This document shows positions 1 through 9,021 of a stretch of DNA of 64,000 nucleotides, in pieces. Both the position numbers and the translations under genes were made by a program. Under the pieces are notes generated by a model that saw only the letters and a program-made list of their open reading frames with translations, did not search any database and was not told the origin of the DNA. The stretch's first letter is position 1. Each line of letters starts with the position of its first letter. Location of the stretch: assembly GCF_040869045.1 (NCBI RefSeq), contig NC_090319.1, positions 263,268,897 through 263,332,896 on the forward strand. Direction: 5' to 3'. This stretch comes from Eurosta solidaginis (Eukaryota; Arthropoda; Insecta; Diptera; Tephritidae).

Positions 1-181
1 AAATGCTGCCAAAGGTAAAGAATACAATGAAGGAAAGAAAAATAATGTATAAAAAAGGTAAGCAAGTAAAAAAATACATTAAAACAAAAAGAAATCTGGT
101 TTTTAAAAAGACATTTACCCTTCATATACAAATTTGTATGTGAACTACAATGGAATTATAAAACAAAACTTAATCTAGCAT

Positions 182-655
182 TATGAAAAATGAATTCGAG
201 ACTGTGAATGACTTCGTCTATCTGAGAACCAACATTAACAGCGAAAACTATATCATCATCATCATACCGGTCCTGACGCATGACTCGCAATCATAGACGG
301 TGTCCAGAAAAGATTATATGCCTCTTGGAGCGTTCGAAAGAAAAGCTCTTCGGAAGATTTATGGTCCTGTCCGTAACGCCGACGGCGAGTATCGAAGGAG
401 CTATAATGATAAGCTGCATGAGCTATACGCAATTATGAACATAGTGCAATGAATAAAAGTCCAAAGACTTCGCTGGCTAGGTAGCATTTCAATCGACACC
501 GTAGTTTGGAAGAAAAGGAAGGCGATACCTCAACTAAGTTGGGAGAGGCAGGTGCAGGAATTGGCATCAATTACCGCAATACAGTAAAAGCTGGCGTCAC
601 TTGTCACGAAACGGCCAAATCGCTTTGGCGGTTAAGTCCTAACTAATGATGATGG
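182..655 (+). pseudogene. 3' fragment of a non-LTR retrotransposon (LINE) ORF2
   Basis: Read in pieces on the + strand, this stretch resembles the C-terminal end of an insect LINE ORF2. A segment near 190-225 reads FETVNDFVYL, one near 300-360 carries the usual basic stretch after the reverse transcriptase, and LRWLG is readable near 465-480. The frame is broken many times by stops and shifts, so it is dead. It ends in a short GAT-rich tail (about 645-655), as do other copies of this LINE at 33.3 kb and, in reverse, 20.9 kb. The clade (RTE- or Loa-like) is a guess. Confidence 0.55.
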
Positions 656-711
656 TTTCAATATAATATCTGAACTCTTGAAAGGTCAGTTGGGGAAAAT
701 ATCAAAACTTG

Positions 712-800
712 TGGTAAGTTTAAGTTAGGTTGAACTGGCCCGCTGCAAGGAACTCACTCTATAGTGTGACCACAGAGGTACCAGAAGTTTGTTCAACTGT
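712..800 (-). repeat. Short 3'-end fragment of a second LINE family
   Basis: The block with GGTTGAACTGGCC near 730 and ACCAGAAGTTTGTT near 780 matches the 3' flank of the better preserved minus-strand LINE fragments at about 46.96 and 54.11 kb. Only about 90 bases remain. Confidence 0.5.
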
Positions 801-1034
801 GATTAATTTTGAGACCTTTTTAGAATGACTCTGCTACTATTGCGTGACCAATTCGGGACCCTTTCGTAATAATGTAGGAACTACTTCGAGATCAACTCTA
901 AAATCTGTTAGGTTATATCGGGTCTACCTCAGAACCTTTTTGGATCTACTTTAGTACTTTTTTATAACTAGTGCGGGGACGTTTTCAAGACGATTTGGTA
1001 TAATTTCAGGACTATTTGTGCAGGGCTTTATAGG

Positions 1035-1235
1035 CTTGATATCGGTGATAACCGATGTCGAAAATTTATTGTTTTCCTTGTGGATTCTTACCGAAAAGCT
1101 AAGGATTTGTTATTGATAAAAAGGTTATCGGTTATTTATCGTCGAAAGGCCAATAATACGATGATAAAAACCTGATATTCCGTCGATGTTAACCAATTAC
1201 GATTATAGAATTGTTATCGCAGAAATATCTCAGTT
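1035..1235. repeat. Degenerate ATCG-rich minisatellite
   Basis: Loosely spaced units of the type TTATCGGTTT / TTATCGAAA recur, mutated, about every 20 bases. The same array type is seen at 52.47-52.99 kb and on both sides of the solo LTR at 57.74-59.31 kb. Confidence 0.4.
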
Positions 1236-1287
1236 TTGTATACAACTGAAAAAACATCATGGTCTTCTTCCTTATCTATCTACATAC

Positions 1288-1693
1288 TAGACTGGGTCGA
1301 TACCGGTATCTCGCCATCGATTTTTCGATAGGGTTTTGTCTCCGGAAAAAAAAGTTCCACTACGCATACCCAAAAAAATAATTTTGGAGCCTGCGAATTT
1401 AAATTTTTTTGACTTTCGACTTTGATTTTTAAGGTTTTTTTCATGACATACTAAAAATATTTTAATTTGATTGTAAAATTTTCATTTTTGGGTCGGAAAT
1501 TTTTTTTAGTAGGTCATGAAAAAATCCTTAAAAATCAAAGTCGAAAAAAGACAAAAAAAATGATATTTCGCAAGCTCGAAAATTATTTTTTTGGGTATGC
1601 GTAGTGGAACTTTTTTCCTGAGCCCAAATCCTATCGGAAAATCGATGGCGCGATATCGGTTAACTTTCGTCTATACAAATCGACCCACCCTAT
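1288..1693. mobile_element. Foldback-type MITE (GGGTCGAT family), copy 1
   Basis: The two halves are inverted copies. The left half runs from TAGACTGGGTCGAT through CCACTACGCATACCC (about 1350-1372) and the right half answers with GGGTATGCGTAGTGG (about 1593-1607) and ATCGACCCACCC at the end. The centre is AT-rich with no coding capacity. A second copy lies at about 51353-51745. Confidence 0.6.
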
Positions 1694-1720
1694 TATATAT
1701 GTGTGTGTATATGTATACTT

Positions 1721-2068
1721 GGCGCGATTTACCTCCTAAGAGATTTAGGCAGAGCTTCTGTTCCAATTTGCATCGTGCTCCATATTAATTTTTCCTACAA
1801 ATTGGCGGGACGGGACCTACATGTTTTATCCCAACTCTGAACAACATCTGCAAAGGTAGATTAATTTTCACTGAGAAGTTTTTCATGGCAGAAATACACT
1901 CGTAGTGCTTGCCAAGTCACTGCCGAGGGGCGATCCAGCTTCGAAAAGCTTTATTCTCATTGGAAACCTTTTTCTTCTGAATTTTTGATAATACTTTGCT
2001 CGGAAGTTGATCCCACGACCTTCGGTGTGGTAGGCGGAGCACGCTACCATCACACCACGGCGGGCGCC
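1721..2068 (-). mobile_element. tRNA-headed SINE, family A, near full length
   Basis: Read on the minus strand, the element starts at 2068 with a tRNA-like head: A-box region GGTGTGATGGTAGCGTGC, then a B-box-like GGGATCAACTTCC (the usual GGTTCAA is mutated). A conserved body of about 270 bases follows and it ends in TCGCGCC at 1721, next to a TATA-rich tail. Other copies lie at 7.4, 8.7, 44.2, 47.4-47.9 and 48.2 kb. It has no ORF of its own and would depend on LINE enzymes. Confidence 0.8.
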
Positions 2069-2592
2069 CTTGTTCCATATCCAGCTTTGGATTTTATGTT
2101 CTTGAACTATCTCTGGGCCACTTTCGGTCTAATTATGATGTGACATTGAGGGTATATGAACTACCATATATACGAATATGTTTCACAATATTAATATATG
2201 CTAAAAGTTTGCCTAACCTACAAATTTATACTCACTCCACTTAAATTTTTTTAAGCGCATCTGCTACCCCTCTTCACTCCTTCGACTGGAGTGTTATTAC
2301 ATGCAATCATTTGCTGTGCGAATATTTTTTTATGTTCTATTGTTCTAGTTGTTGTTGCAGCTCAATTTAAAAAGCAGAATGTAAGGATTTTACTTTAATA
2401 AGCTCAAGATGTGACAAAACAGCTGAGGTCCATTCGCGGAACATTTTTGTTTTTATTTAAGTTACTGCTCTTTTGCTGCGCGTACCTAATTTCACTGACA
2501 ATAACTTCCCTTATGTGTACCTATGTATGTAAATATCTATAACTGTAAATTGTGCATACATATTTACTTTGCAGTTAAAATCAAAATCTTTG
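2069..2592. other. AT-rich spacer, no feature recognised
   Basis: I see no coding region, terminal repeat or RNA gene in this stretch. Confidence 0.5.
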
Positions 2593-3015
2593 TTATTATA
2601 CCTTTCATGAAAATGAAATGGCATATTAAGTTTGTCATGAATCTCAAAATTGTAAGTCCTTAAAGGAGAAGAGATAGACCCACCAATAAGTATACCGAAT
2701 TGATCAGGATGACGATCTGAGGTGATTAATCCATGTTCGCGTGTCTGTCTGTCCGTCTGTCTGTTATCATGCTAATTTGGTGAGCGGGTATATTTACGTG
2801 TTCCCCATACAACCGATTTTTCAGAAAAGAGGATTTTTGTCATATCTTCCTCAATTTATCAGATTGAAATTTCACCATATGCTTTTGTATATAGCACATA
2901 TTGTTGTCTGAAAGAATCGATGAGATCGGTCGTATATATAGTATGTATTCCTTACAACTGATGGTTCAGATAACAAGCTTTTCGTAATTCCTGCCCGTTT
3001 TAACAGCTAGAAGCT
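2593..3015 (-). repeat. One end of a TACCTTTCATGAA-type fly repeat
   Basis: It begins TTATTATACCTTTCATGAA and carries a run of (GTCTGTCC) units near 2740-2762, the signature of the 40126-42470 element in reverse. The opposite end of the same element type, ending near CTTACTTG, lies at about 8425-8579. The pair is therefore probably one element split by the nested insertions between them. Confidence 0.55.
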
Positions 3016-3124
3016 TAAAATTTCATGGAATACTTAGATTAACGTAATTTATAGTTCAGAGAAGTGATTCCTGGCGATAACTATCGCATGTAGACTACAC
3101 AAAACGTGAAACTTATGGTGGAGG

Positions 3125-3494
3125 TGCAATGACGTTTTTCATATAGATGCGTTCAACGCAATCTTATGCATTCCAGTGACATCGCCACAATCACGCAAGA
3201 TGTTGCGTTTGTAAATATGAAGAAACTTCAGACATAGCAATTGAAGTTTATTTGGCCTGGCTATTCACATACAAAATTTTGCGAATCACTGTTATTAGCA
3301 TTCTCACTTTACAAGAAATATACTTTCTAACATATTTTGTATCCTATTTATTTGTTAAATTACAGTTTTTAACTGTGAAAAATGTTAGAAAAGTTACTAA
3401 CGAATAGGGAAAAAAACTTGCAAAGTGTGAAAGCTTATGCTTTGCTTGCAACAAAAGTTGGAAGTTACCTACTTTTTCTTGTCAGCTGGCGCCG
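3125..3494. repeat. Left part of an interrupted MITE-like repeat
   Basis: The segment around 3135-3172 (GTTTTTCATATAGATGCG and CAATCTTATGCATT) is an imperfect reverse complement of 8345-8392. Removing the Transib-type element and the LTR retrotransposon would bring both arms into an element of about 490 bases. No coding capacity was seen. Confidence 0.35.
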
Positions 3495-4524
3495 CACAGT
3501 GGCATTTTTGCAGGCAGGATTTAGACGCAAAAATTAATAACTCACTGAAAAATTAATATATTTTATTCAAACCAATTGTGTATGTTTGTATGCCTTACCC
3601 CCTTTAGTGAGGATAGGCGAGGTGGGGGTGCTGGGTTGGACCCCCCCCCCCTTTCTCCAAAAATTTTGAATTTACCCCAAACAAAAACTGTCTTATGGTC
3701 TTATCTTGCTCTTTTGTTCACAATTGAATTTACCTATATTCAAATTTCTTATATTCTTCAAACCATGAAGCAAATATTCCAAGAAAATTAGCTTTGGTGT
3801 AATTCACTTGAATCCATCTCATACAAAGTTTGATAAAAAAATTGGAACTTTACTGCAGTAATCATCATACAATCCCTCGTCACTATTTACTCCCTTCCTA
3901 AAATGTACACACGTGGTCTAAAACAGCTTTATCCTTTTGATTTTGGCCACGTTCTGCAACCCACAACTCACACAACTCCCTCTTTGTGATGGTCATTATA
4001 TCAAAAGGGGGATCTACGGGGATGAAGAATCATTTGATTTATATGCAATAATATTGAATTATTGTAGAAATTCAAAAATTATTGTTGTACAGCGTGGTTC
4101 AAACTTTTGGCAGACTTTTCTTTTCACGGTTTTATATATTTTCAGCACAAGAATACTACGTATTAAAAAAAATCATAATTTCGTTAAAAATACTCAACCA
4201 AAAAACTTTTGAACACTTGCAAAATAATATAATTACGTGTAGATTTTAAATAACCAAAAAATATTTTAGCTTTCACCACAAAGTTTTATTTAATTTTAAA
4301 CCACGCGTTATTTCACTTCTGTAAATTGTACTTTTTATCGCGTCATCAACAACTCACAGTTTGACAGCAGATTATTCAATGAAGAACAATAATTACAATA
4401 AAAAATAATTGCCGTTATATACTGAAGACGTTTTAAAAACAAACTGCATTCAAATTCAAAAAAAAAAAAAATGAATTGAAAATGTTTATTTTTTGTGTCT
4501 AAACCAAGCAAAAATGCCACTGTG
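3495..4524. mobile_element. Non-autonomous Transib-type DNA transposon
   Basis: Both ends start with the Transib/RAG heptamer CACAGTG and continue as an inverted repeat (CACAGTGGCATTTTTGC left, GCAAAAATGCCACTGTG right; similarity extends about 40 bases with mismatches). It is flanked on each side by the 5-bp direct repeat CGCCG (3490-3494 and 4525-4529), the size and GC-rich type expected for Transib. The 1,030-bp interior contains a poly-C run near 3640-3652 and short open frames, none resembling a DDE transposase, so it would need a transposase from elsewhere. Confidence 0.72.
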
Positions 4525-4563
4525 CGCCGGTGTCGCTCAATCTGCCGTTCTCCATAAAAATAA

Positions 4564-5060
4564 TGTAACGAATTTAGTGAAATTCCACTTATTCGAAACC
4601 TTCTGCTAACGTTCGAATTGCTAAACTGTTGAATAAATAACTCCAATATCTAATAATGCAAAATGGTCTTTATTAGACTACTCTGAGCGTACTTTACAAT
4701 AACCCTTTTACTTCACAACCAACAACGTGCTTAAATCAAAATTTATTACTCATGCCTCAGCTTGCGCTGCTTTTATACTCTCGGTTTCCTCGTTCACCCA
4801 TTCCTCCTAAGGTCTAATAATTTGGCGACCTTCATGCTTGGTTACCAGCCATATACATGAATATTTGTAGTTTGTAGCCGTATGCGTGTGCATATGTGAG
4901 TACTACTTCGGCTGATGATTACATGTGTTTGTAAGTATCTCTCCGTTGCCTTGTATGTATGTGTGTAAATGATGATTGATTTGTTTACGTACATACGAGT
5001 GGCTGCTTAGTATAAGCTTAGTGATTCTAGTATCACTTAGTGATGCTAATATTCGTCATA
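4564..5060 (-). repeat. 3' LTR of the gypsy-like element
   Basis: It matches 7829-8326 over its whole length with scattered differences. On the minus strand it contains a TATAAAAGCAGC promoter-like motif (rc of about 4767-4780) and an AATAAAGACC polyadenylation-like motif (rc of about 4665-4675). Confidence 0.85.
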
Positions 5061-5075
5061 CTGCCCTCCACCTAA
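5061..5075 (-). other. Polypurine tract of the LTR element
   Basis: The minus strand reads TTAGGTGGAGGGCAG immediately before the 3' LTR, the expected place for second-strand priming. Confidence 0.65.
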
Positions 5076-5430
5076 GTCTGATCGTCCCGATCAGACAAAT
5101 CTCTCGATATAACCGCTGCTAGCCTCTCCAAATGAACCACCCTTCTATTTCGTGGTTTCCCAATTCTTTCTATGCGGCAGATAGCATCACTGATCCTCTT
5201 CGCAACTTTGTACGGGCATTCCCAACTGTACCAAAATTTGGATGGAACACCTTTCCGCCGGCGAGGGCTGTATAGCAGTACCAAATCTCCCTCCCGGAAA
5301 CCTTCCGAATTATTGTCCTTGTCGTACATATGTTTTATCCTACTGCTCATTATCCTGGACCGTTTCCTCACACTCTGTTGTTTGGCCAATGAACTACTTC
5401 GCGGAGCTTGATCTTGATGGATTGACTTTG
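5072..5430 (-). pseudogene. Integrase C-terminal tail
   Basis: A 105-residue open frame (5072-5389) reads GDLVLLYSPRRRKG, then WYSWECPYKVAKRISDAI and VVHLERLA. This is the small beta-barrel-like C-terminal domain typical of gypsy/mdg3-type integrases, where W-x-G/C-P-Y-x-V is characteristic. The zinc-binding HHCC domain and the DDE catalytic core that should precede it are missing. It lies directly downstream of the protease frame, so the deletion joined the protease end to the pol end. Confidence 0.75.
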
Positions 5431-5446
5431 CATCAATAGTATCGTC

Positions 5447-6031
5447 TTAACGGTTCACAACAGTAGTGCGCCCTGGCTTGAAACTACCCTTGCATTCTTT
5501 CTGGGAAATTCTTTCCTTCGTTTTAGTGCGTCCATTTGGGTTTGTCAATTCCAGTGTTTCTCTCGCAGGTATCTTTGATTTTGCTTTGTTTGGCCAATTC
5601 GTTCCATCAACCTTTGCCCAATCGACTGCCTTTGACTTTGGTGGTCTTTGTCGAATCGCCTCCAGCAGCACTCGCCTGCTGTTAAACCCTTTCTCCAAAC
5701 TGAAGTTGAGTGTTACATCCTGGTTCTTATAGCGCATATTCCTTCTTTGCATGTCGATCCTGAGGCCTTGTTCAACTAAGAAGTCCACTCCCAATATGAC
5801 TTCATCAACAATCTCTGCCACAACCAATTTGTGTAGAACCGTTACCTTTCCAATTAAGACTTCACATATCACTTCTCCCTGGACTTGGTTATACTCGCCA
5901 GTGACCGTACGCAATCTTGCTCCAGGTAATGGCTTTACTCTCCTGTTGACCAAATCAGATCGGATTAAGGAATGAAATGCACCCGTATCTACAGTCAGTA
6001 CACGTTCTTTGCCGTCCACATTTCCTCTCAC
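5447..6031 (-). CDS. Retroviral-type aspartic protease (gypsy-like)
   Basis: This open frame of about 194 residues contains the catalytic triad motif of retropepsins, LTVDTGAFHSLI, near residues 13-24, and the second hallmark VILGVDFL near residues 78-85. The protease would cleave Gag-Pol. Downstream residues are basic and unstructured-looking and end before the integrase tail; no reverse transcriptase motif (such as YxDD) follows. The annotated start methionine is only the first ATG in the frame; in a working element the domain would be part of a polyprotein. The frame is intact, but the element around it is defective. Confidence 0.72.
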   Translation of the reverse strand: MRGNVDGKERVLTVDTGAFHSLIRSDLVNRRVKPLPGARLRTVTGEYNQVQGEVICEVLIGKVTVLHKLVVAEIVDEVILGVDFLVEQGLRIDMQRRNMRYKNQDVTLNFSLEKGFNSRRVLLEAIRQRPPKSKAVDWAKVDGTNWPNKAKSKIPARETLELTNPNGRTKTKERISQKECKGSFKPGRTTVVNR

Positions 6032-6061
6032 GGTAAGACTGCTCGATTTTCTTCCGATTTG

Positions 6062-6295
6062 TTATACAGAGATAACGGGACATTTCACAGCTCGAGTTAT
6101 CTCTCGATCTTTACATCTGACCCGCTCTTGCTGATCTCCTCCAGCTTTGTTCTTAAGACCACCCATGCTGTTGAAACTACTAGGATCAAGACCGCAATGA
6201 CGTGTAATGTGACCTGGCTTCCCGTTTTTGAAGCATTTGATAACTCTTTCACTCCGCTTTTGCGATCCCCTCTGCACCTCCAATATTGTGTTCAC
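6062..6295 (-). pseudogene. Nucleocapsid zinc-knuckle region of Gag, knuckle damaged
   Basis: The minus-strand frame reads KCFKNGKPGHITRHCG. The expected CCHC knuckle (C-x2-C-x4-H-x4-C) keeps the first Cys, the His and the last Cys, but has Asn at the second Cys position. RNA packaging through this knuckle would probably fail. Confidence 0.6.
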
Positions 6296-6309
6296 CTAGT
6301 CTAGCCTTT

Positions 6310-7200
6310 CTACCTCCACACGGCGTGCTTTGAACGCTGAAGCGATGCTGTTTCCTTAATCAGAGCATGTGATACCGTTTCTGTGAATGTAGGTTTTGGG
6401 TTTGCGTATGTCGCTCGCTTTGTTTCGATATCCCGTATTCCATTAATAAAGCTCTGTATTTTTACCCTTTCGGTGTATTCCACGCGTGCGTCCGTATTCG
6501 CTAAATGTGCCAGCCTTTCAACATCCGACGCAAACTATTGCAATATTTCACCAGGCCCCTGGAAGTGGTTCAGAAACTCCATTTGGTATATCTGTCTCCT
6601 ATGCTCGATTCCGTATCACCTCTCTAGTGCGCCCATCAATGCTTCATAACTGTTCCGTTCGTACTCTGGAATAGTTTGTAAGATTTGAGCTGCAGGCTCT
6701 TTCAATGCCACGAAAAGTGCAGCAACTTTATCATCAGCATTCCAGTTGTTCACTGCTGTCGTCTTCTCAAATTGAAGTTTAGATACCTGGAAAGAAAGAG
6801 AGCCGTCATAAGATGGAGTTTTTACCTTCGTATTGCTTGCTGAAACAGCTGGGCGATTTAGTTGCAACTCCTGTATACGACCTCTCAAAGCATTCACCTC
6901 GGTCTCGATTTTTTCCTTAAACTGCGTTATTTTCTCGTCCATACGCGCCTCTTGCGCTTCGAGCTGTACTGTTATGTTGTTCTTTCAGTTGTGTTTCCAC
7001 CTTTATAATCTGTGTCGACATTTCTGAAATACGCGTTTCGTGTGCTTCAATCTTTGATGTTATGCGTGTCTCCTGCGATTCGAGTTGGGATGCAATATAT
7101 GTCTTCTGTTCTGCCAATTGAGATGACACTGTCGATGTTTGAGCAGATATTGCATACAAAATCATGTTCAAGTCTGTGCTCGTAACTGTCTGCGATGTTT
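6310..7200 (-). pseudogene. Gag (coiled-coil and capsid part), fragmented
   Basis: Three overlapping pieces can be followed. At 6917-7171 there is a heptad-like, Q/E/K/T-rich coiled coil with repeated ETRI motifs. At 6616-6942 a capsid-like segment reads YDGSLSFQVSKLQFEK and NNWNADDKVAALFVALK. At 6310-6616 the capsid C-terminal part is broken by frameshifts and stops. The order on the minus strand (coiled coil, capsid, knuckle, protease) matches mdg3/blastopia-type gypsy elements. Confidence 0.7.
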
Positions 7201-7385
7201 TGTTTTTATCTTAAATTTTTGTTGTTGTCTCGTCCCCGTCAGAATGAAAGACATCATCGTCCACACTAATTCCTTCCGACTCCATTACCTCTCGTAGTCG
7301 TGCTTGAAGTTCGATCTTATTGCGGATGTATTCAATCCACCGGTTTCCAACTCCTTTTTCAGTTAAAAAAAAAAAATAAATGTAA

Positions 7386-7728
7386 GGCGCGATAACCTCC
7401 GAAGAGATCTAAGGCCGAGCTTCTCTTCCAATTTGCGTCGTGCTCCTCTTGATATTCCCTACAAATTGGCCGGACGGGACCTACATGTTTTATGCCGACT
7501 CCGAACGGCATCTGCAAAGCAGATGAGTTTTCACTGAGAGCTTTTCATGGCAGAAATACACCCGGAGTGCTTGCCAAACACTACCGAGGGGCGACCCCGC
7601 TTAGAAAAATTTTCTTCAAATTGAGAAATCTTATTTCAAAAATTTTGATGTTGCTTTGCCCGGGAGTTGAACCCAGGGCATACGGTGTGATAGGCGGAAC
7701 ACGCTACCATCACACCACGGTGGCCGCC
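7386..7728 (-). mobile_element. Family A SINE inserted in the gag leader
   Basis: The copy is full length in reverse orientation. A 12-bp target-site duplication, CCTTTTTCAGTT, is visible at 7353-7364 and 7727-7738, with an A-rich tail (7365-7385) between the left duplication and the SINE 3' end. The duplication and tail indicate LINE-type target-primed insertion after the LTR element had landed. Confidence 0.85.
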
Positions 7729-7814
7729 TTTTTCAGTTGCTGGATCCTTAATTCACTTAACTTTGCCATGTCCAAGTTTTATTCGAAATCTTCGGAATTT
7801 ATTCAACAATTCCT

Positions 7815-7826
7815 CTTCTGACACCA
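7815..7826 (-). other. Primer binding site, tRNA-Leu-like
   Basis: Two bases inside the 5' LTR the minus strand reads TGGTGTCAGAAG, complementary to the 3' end of fly tRNA-Leu with CCA added. The tRNA identity is from general knowledge of such sites. Confidence 0.6.
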
Positions 7827-7828
7827 AT

Positions 7829-8326
7829 TGTAACGAATGTAGTGAAATTCCACTTATTCCAAACCTTCTGCTAACGTTCGAATCGCTAAACTGTTGAATA
7901 AATAACTCCAATTTCAATAATGCAAATGGTCTTTATTATACTATTCTCAGAGTACTTTACAATAACACTTATACTTCACAACCAATAGCGTGCTTAAATC
8001 AAAACTGATTAGTCGGCCTCAGCTTGCGCTGCTTTTATACTCTCGGTTTCCTCGTTCACCCATTTCTAATAAGGTCTTGTAATTTCGCGAACTTCATGCT
8101 TGTTTACCAGCCATATACATGAATATTTGTAGTTTGTAGCCATATGCATGTGTATATGTGAGTACTACTTCGGCTGATGATTACACGTGTTTGTAAGTAT
8201 CTCTCCGTTGCCTTGTATGTATGTGTGTAAATGATGATTGATTTGTTTACGTACACAGATACGAGTGGCTCCTTAGTATCAGCTTAGTGATGCTAGTATC
8301 ACTTATTGATGTTAATTTTCGTCACA
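7829..8326 (-). repeat. 5' LTR of the gypsy-like element
   Basis: Partner of 4564-5060. The minus strand begins TGTGACGAAAATTAACATC and ends ATTCGTTACA; the polyadenylation-like and TATAAAAGCAGC motifs are shared with the other LTR. Confidence 0.85.
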
Positions 8327-8410
8327 ATACGTTCAATCTACTCATAATGCATAAGATTGAGTTAGACGCATCTTTATGAAAAACTGCTTATGTGACGGGG
8401 CTTTAAGTGT
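8327..8410. repeat. Right arm of the interrupted MITE-like repeat
   Basis: The block is an imperfect inverted match to 3125-3180 and directly abuts the 5' LTR, which fits an LTR element inserted inside the MITE. Confidence 0.35.
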
Positions 8411-8424
8411 GAGGATTACCGATT

Positions 8425-8579
8425 TATTTTTAAATTTATATGTATTTATAGAAAAGATCACATTTATATAACATATCTTATACGACCGATTATTCAGATA
8501 TTACGAATGGGATAAGATTATTTCTCAGCCCCATTCATGAAAGGTATGAAGTCTTCGGCACAGCCCGCCCTTACTTGCT
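8425..8579 (-). repeat. Second end of the CTTTCATGAA-type fly repeat
   Basis: It contains CCCATTCATGAAAGGTATGA and GTCTTCGGCACAG and ends near CCTTACTTGC, matching in reverse the start of the 40126-42470 element. It likely belongs with 2593-3015. Confidence 0.55.
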
Positions 8580-8680
8580 TACATTTGTTGTTGGCTCACC
8601 TGATACAGCAATGATGACTTATTTTAAAGGCTTGGGCAATTTTCCCAACAACAATTGCATTCTTTCCCTACTTATTTAGC

Positions 8681-9021
8681 GCGGTCGCCGTGGTGTGATG
8701 GTAGCGTGCTCCGCCTACCACACCGAAGATCCTGTGTTCACGGCCCGGGCAAATCAACATCAAAATTTTAGAAACAAGTTTTTTCAATTAGAAGAACATT
8801 TTCCGAAGCGGGATCTCCCCTCGGCAGTGTTTGGCAAGCACAGAGTGTATTTTTGCCATGAGAAGCTTATTAGTGAAAATTCATCTGCCTTGCAGATGTC
8901 GTTCGGAGGCGATGTTAAACATGTAAGTCCCGTCCCGCCAATTTGTAGGAAAAACTAAAAGGAGCACAACGCAAATTGGAAAGGAATCTCGGCCTAAAAA
9001 CTCTTCGGAGGTTGTCGCGCC
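8681..9021 (+). mobile_element. Family A SINE, near full length
   Basis: The tRNA-like head starts near 8684 (CCGTGGTGTGATGGTAGCG) and has a B-box-like TGTTCACGGCCCG. The usual body follows, ending TCGCGCC at about 9021 before a (TTTA) tail. Open frames inside it are incidental to the repeat. Confidence 0.8.

Larger units (their letters stand above)
4564..8326 (-). mobile_element. Gypsy-like LTR retrotransposon, internally deleted
   Basis: Two near-identical LTRs bound the element: 4564-5060 (3' LTR on the minus strand) and 7829-8326 (5' LTR), both reading TGTGACG...TTACA-type ends on the minus strand. A primer binding site complementary to a tRNA-Leu-like 3' end and a polypurine tract sit just inside them. 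The interior encodes gag pieces, an aspartic protease and the C-terminal tail of integrase, but reverse transcriptase, RNase H and the integrase core are absent. Only about 60 bases separate the protease frame from the integrase tail. A family A SINE is inserted in the 5' gag leader. The flanking bases (ATAA left, ATAC right) give no clean 4-bp duplication. LTRs close to each other in sequence suggest moderate age. Confidence 0.85.

Noticed and set aside
5172..6304. Several + strand open frames
   Set aside because: They are antisense to the LTR element's integrase tail, protease and gag.
8687..8760. Possible tRNA gene
   Set aside because: A and B boxes are present but the cloverleaf does not close and the unit repeats with a SINE body; it is a SINE head. 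The same holds for the other tRNA-like heads.
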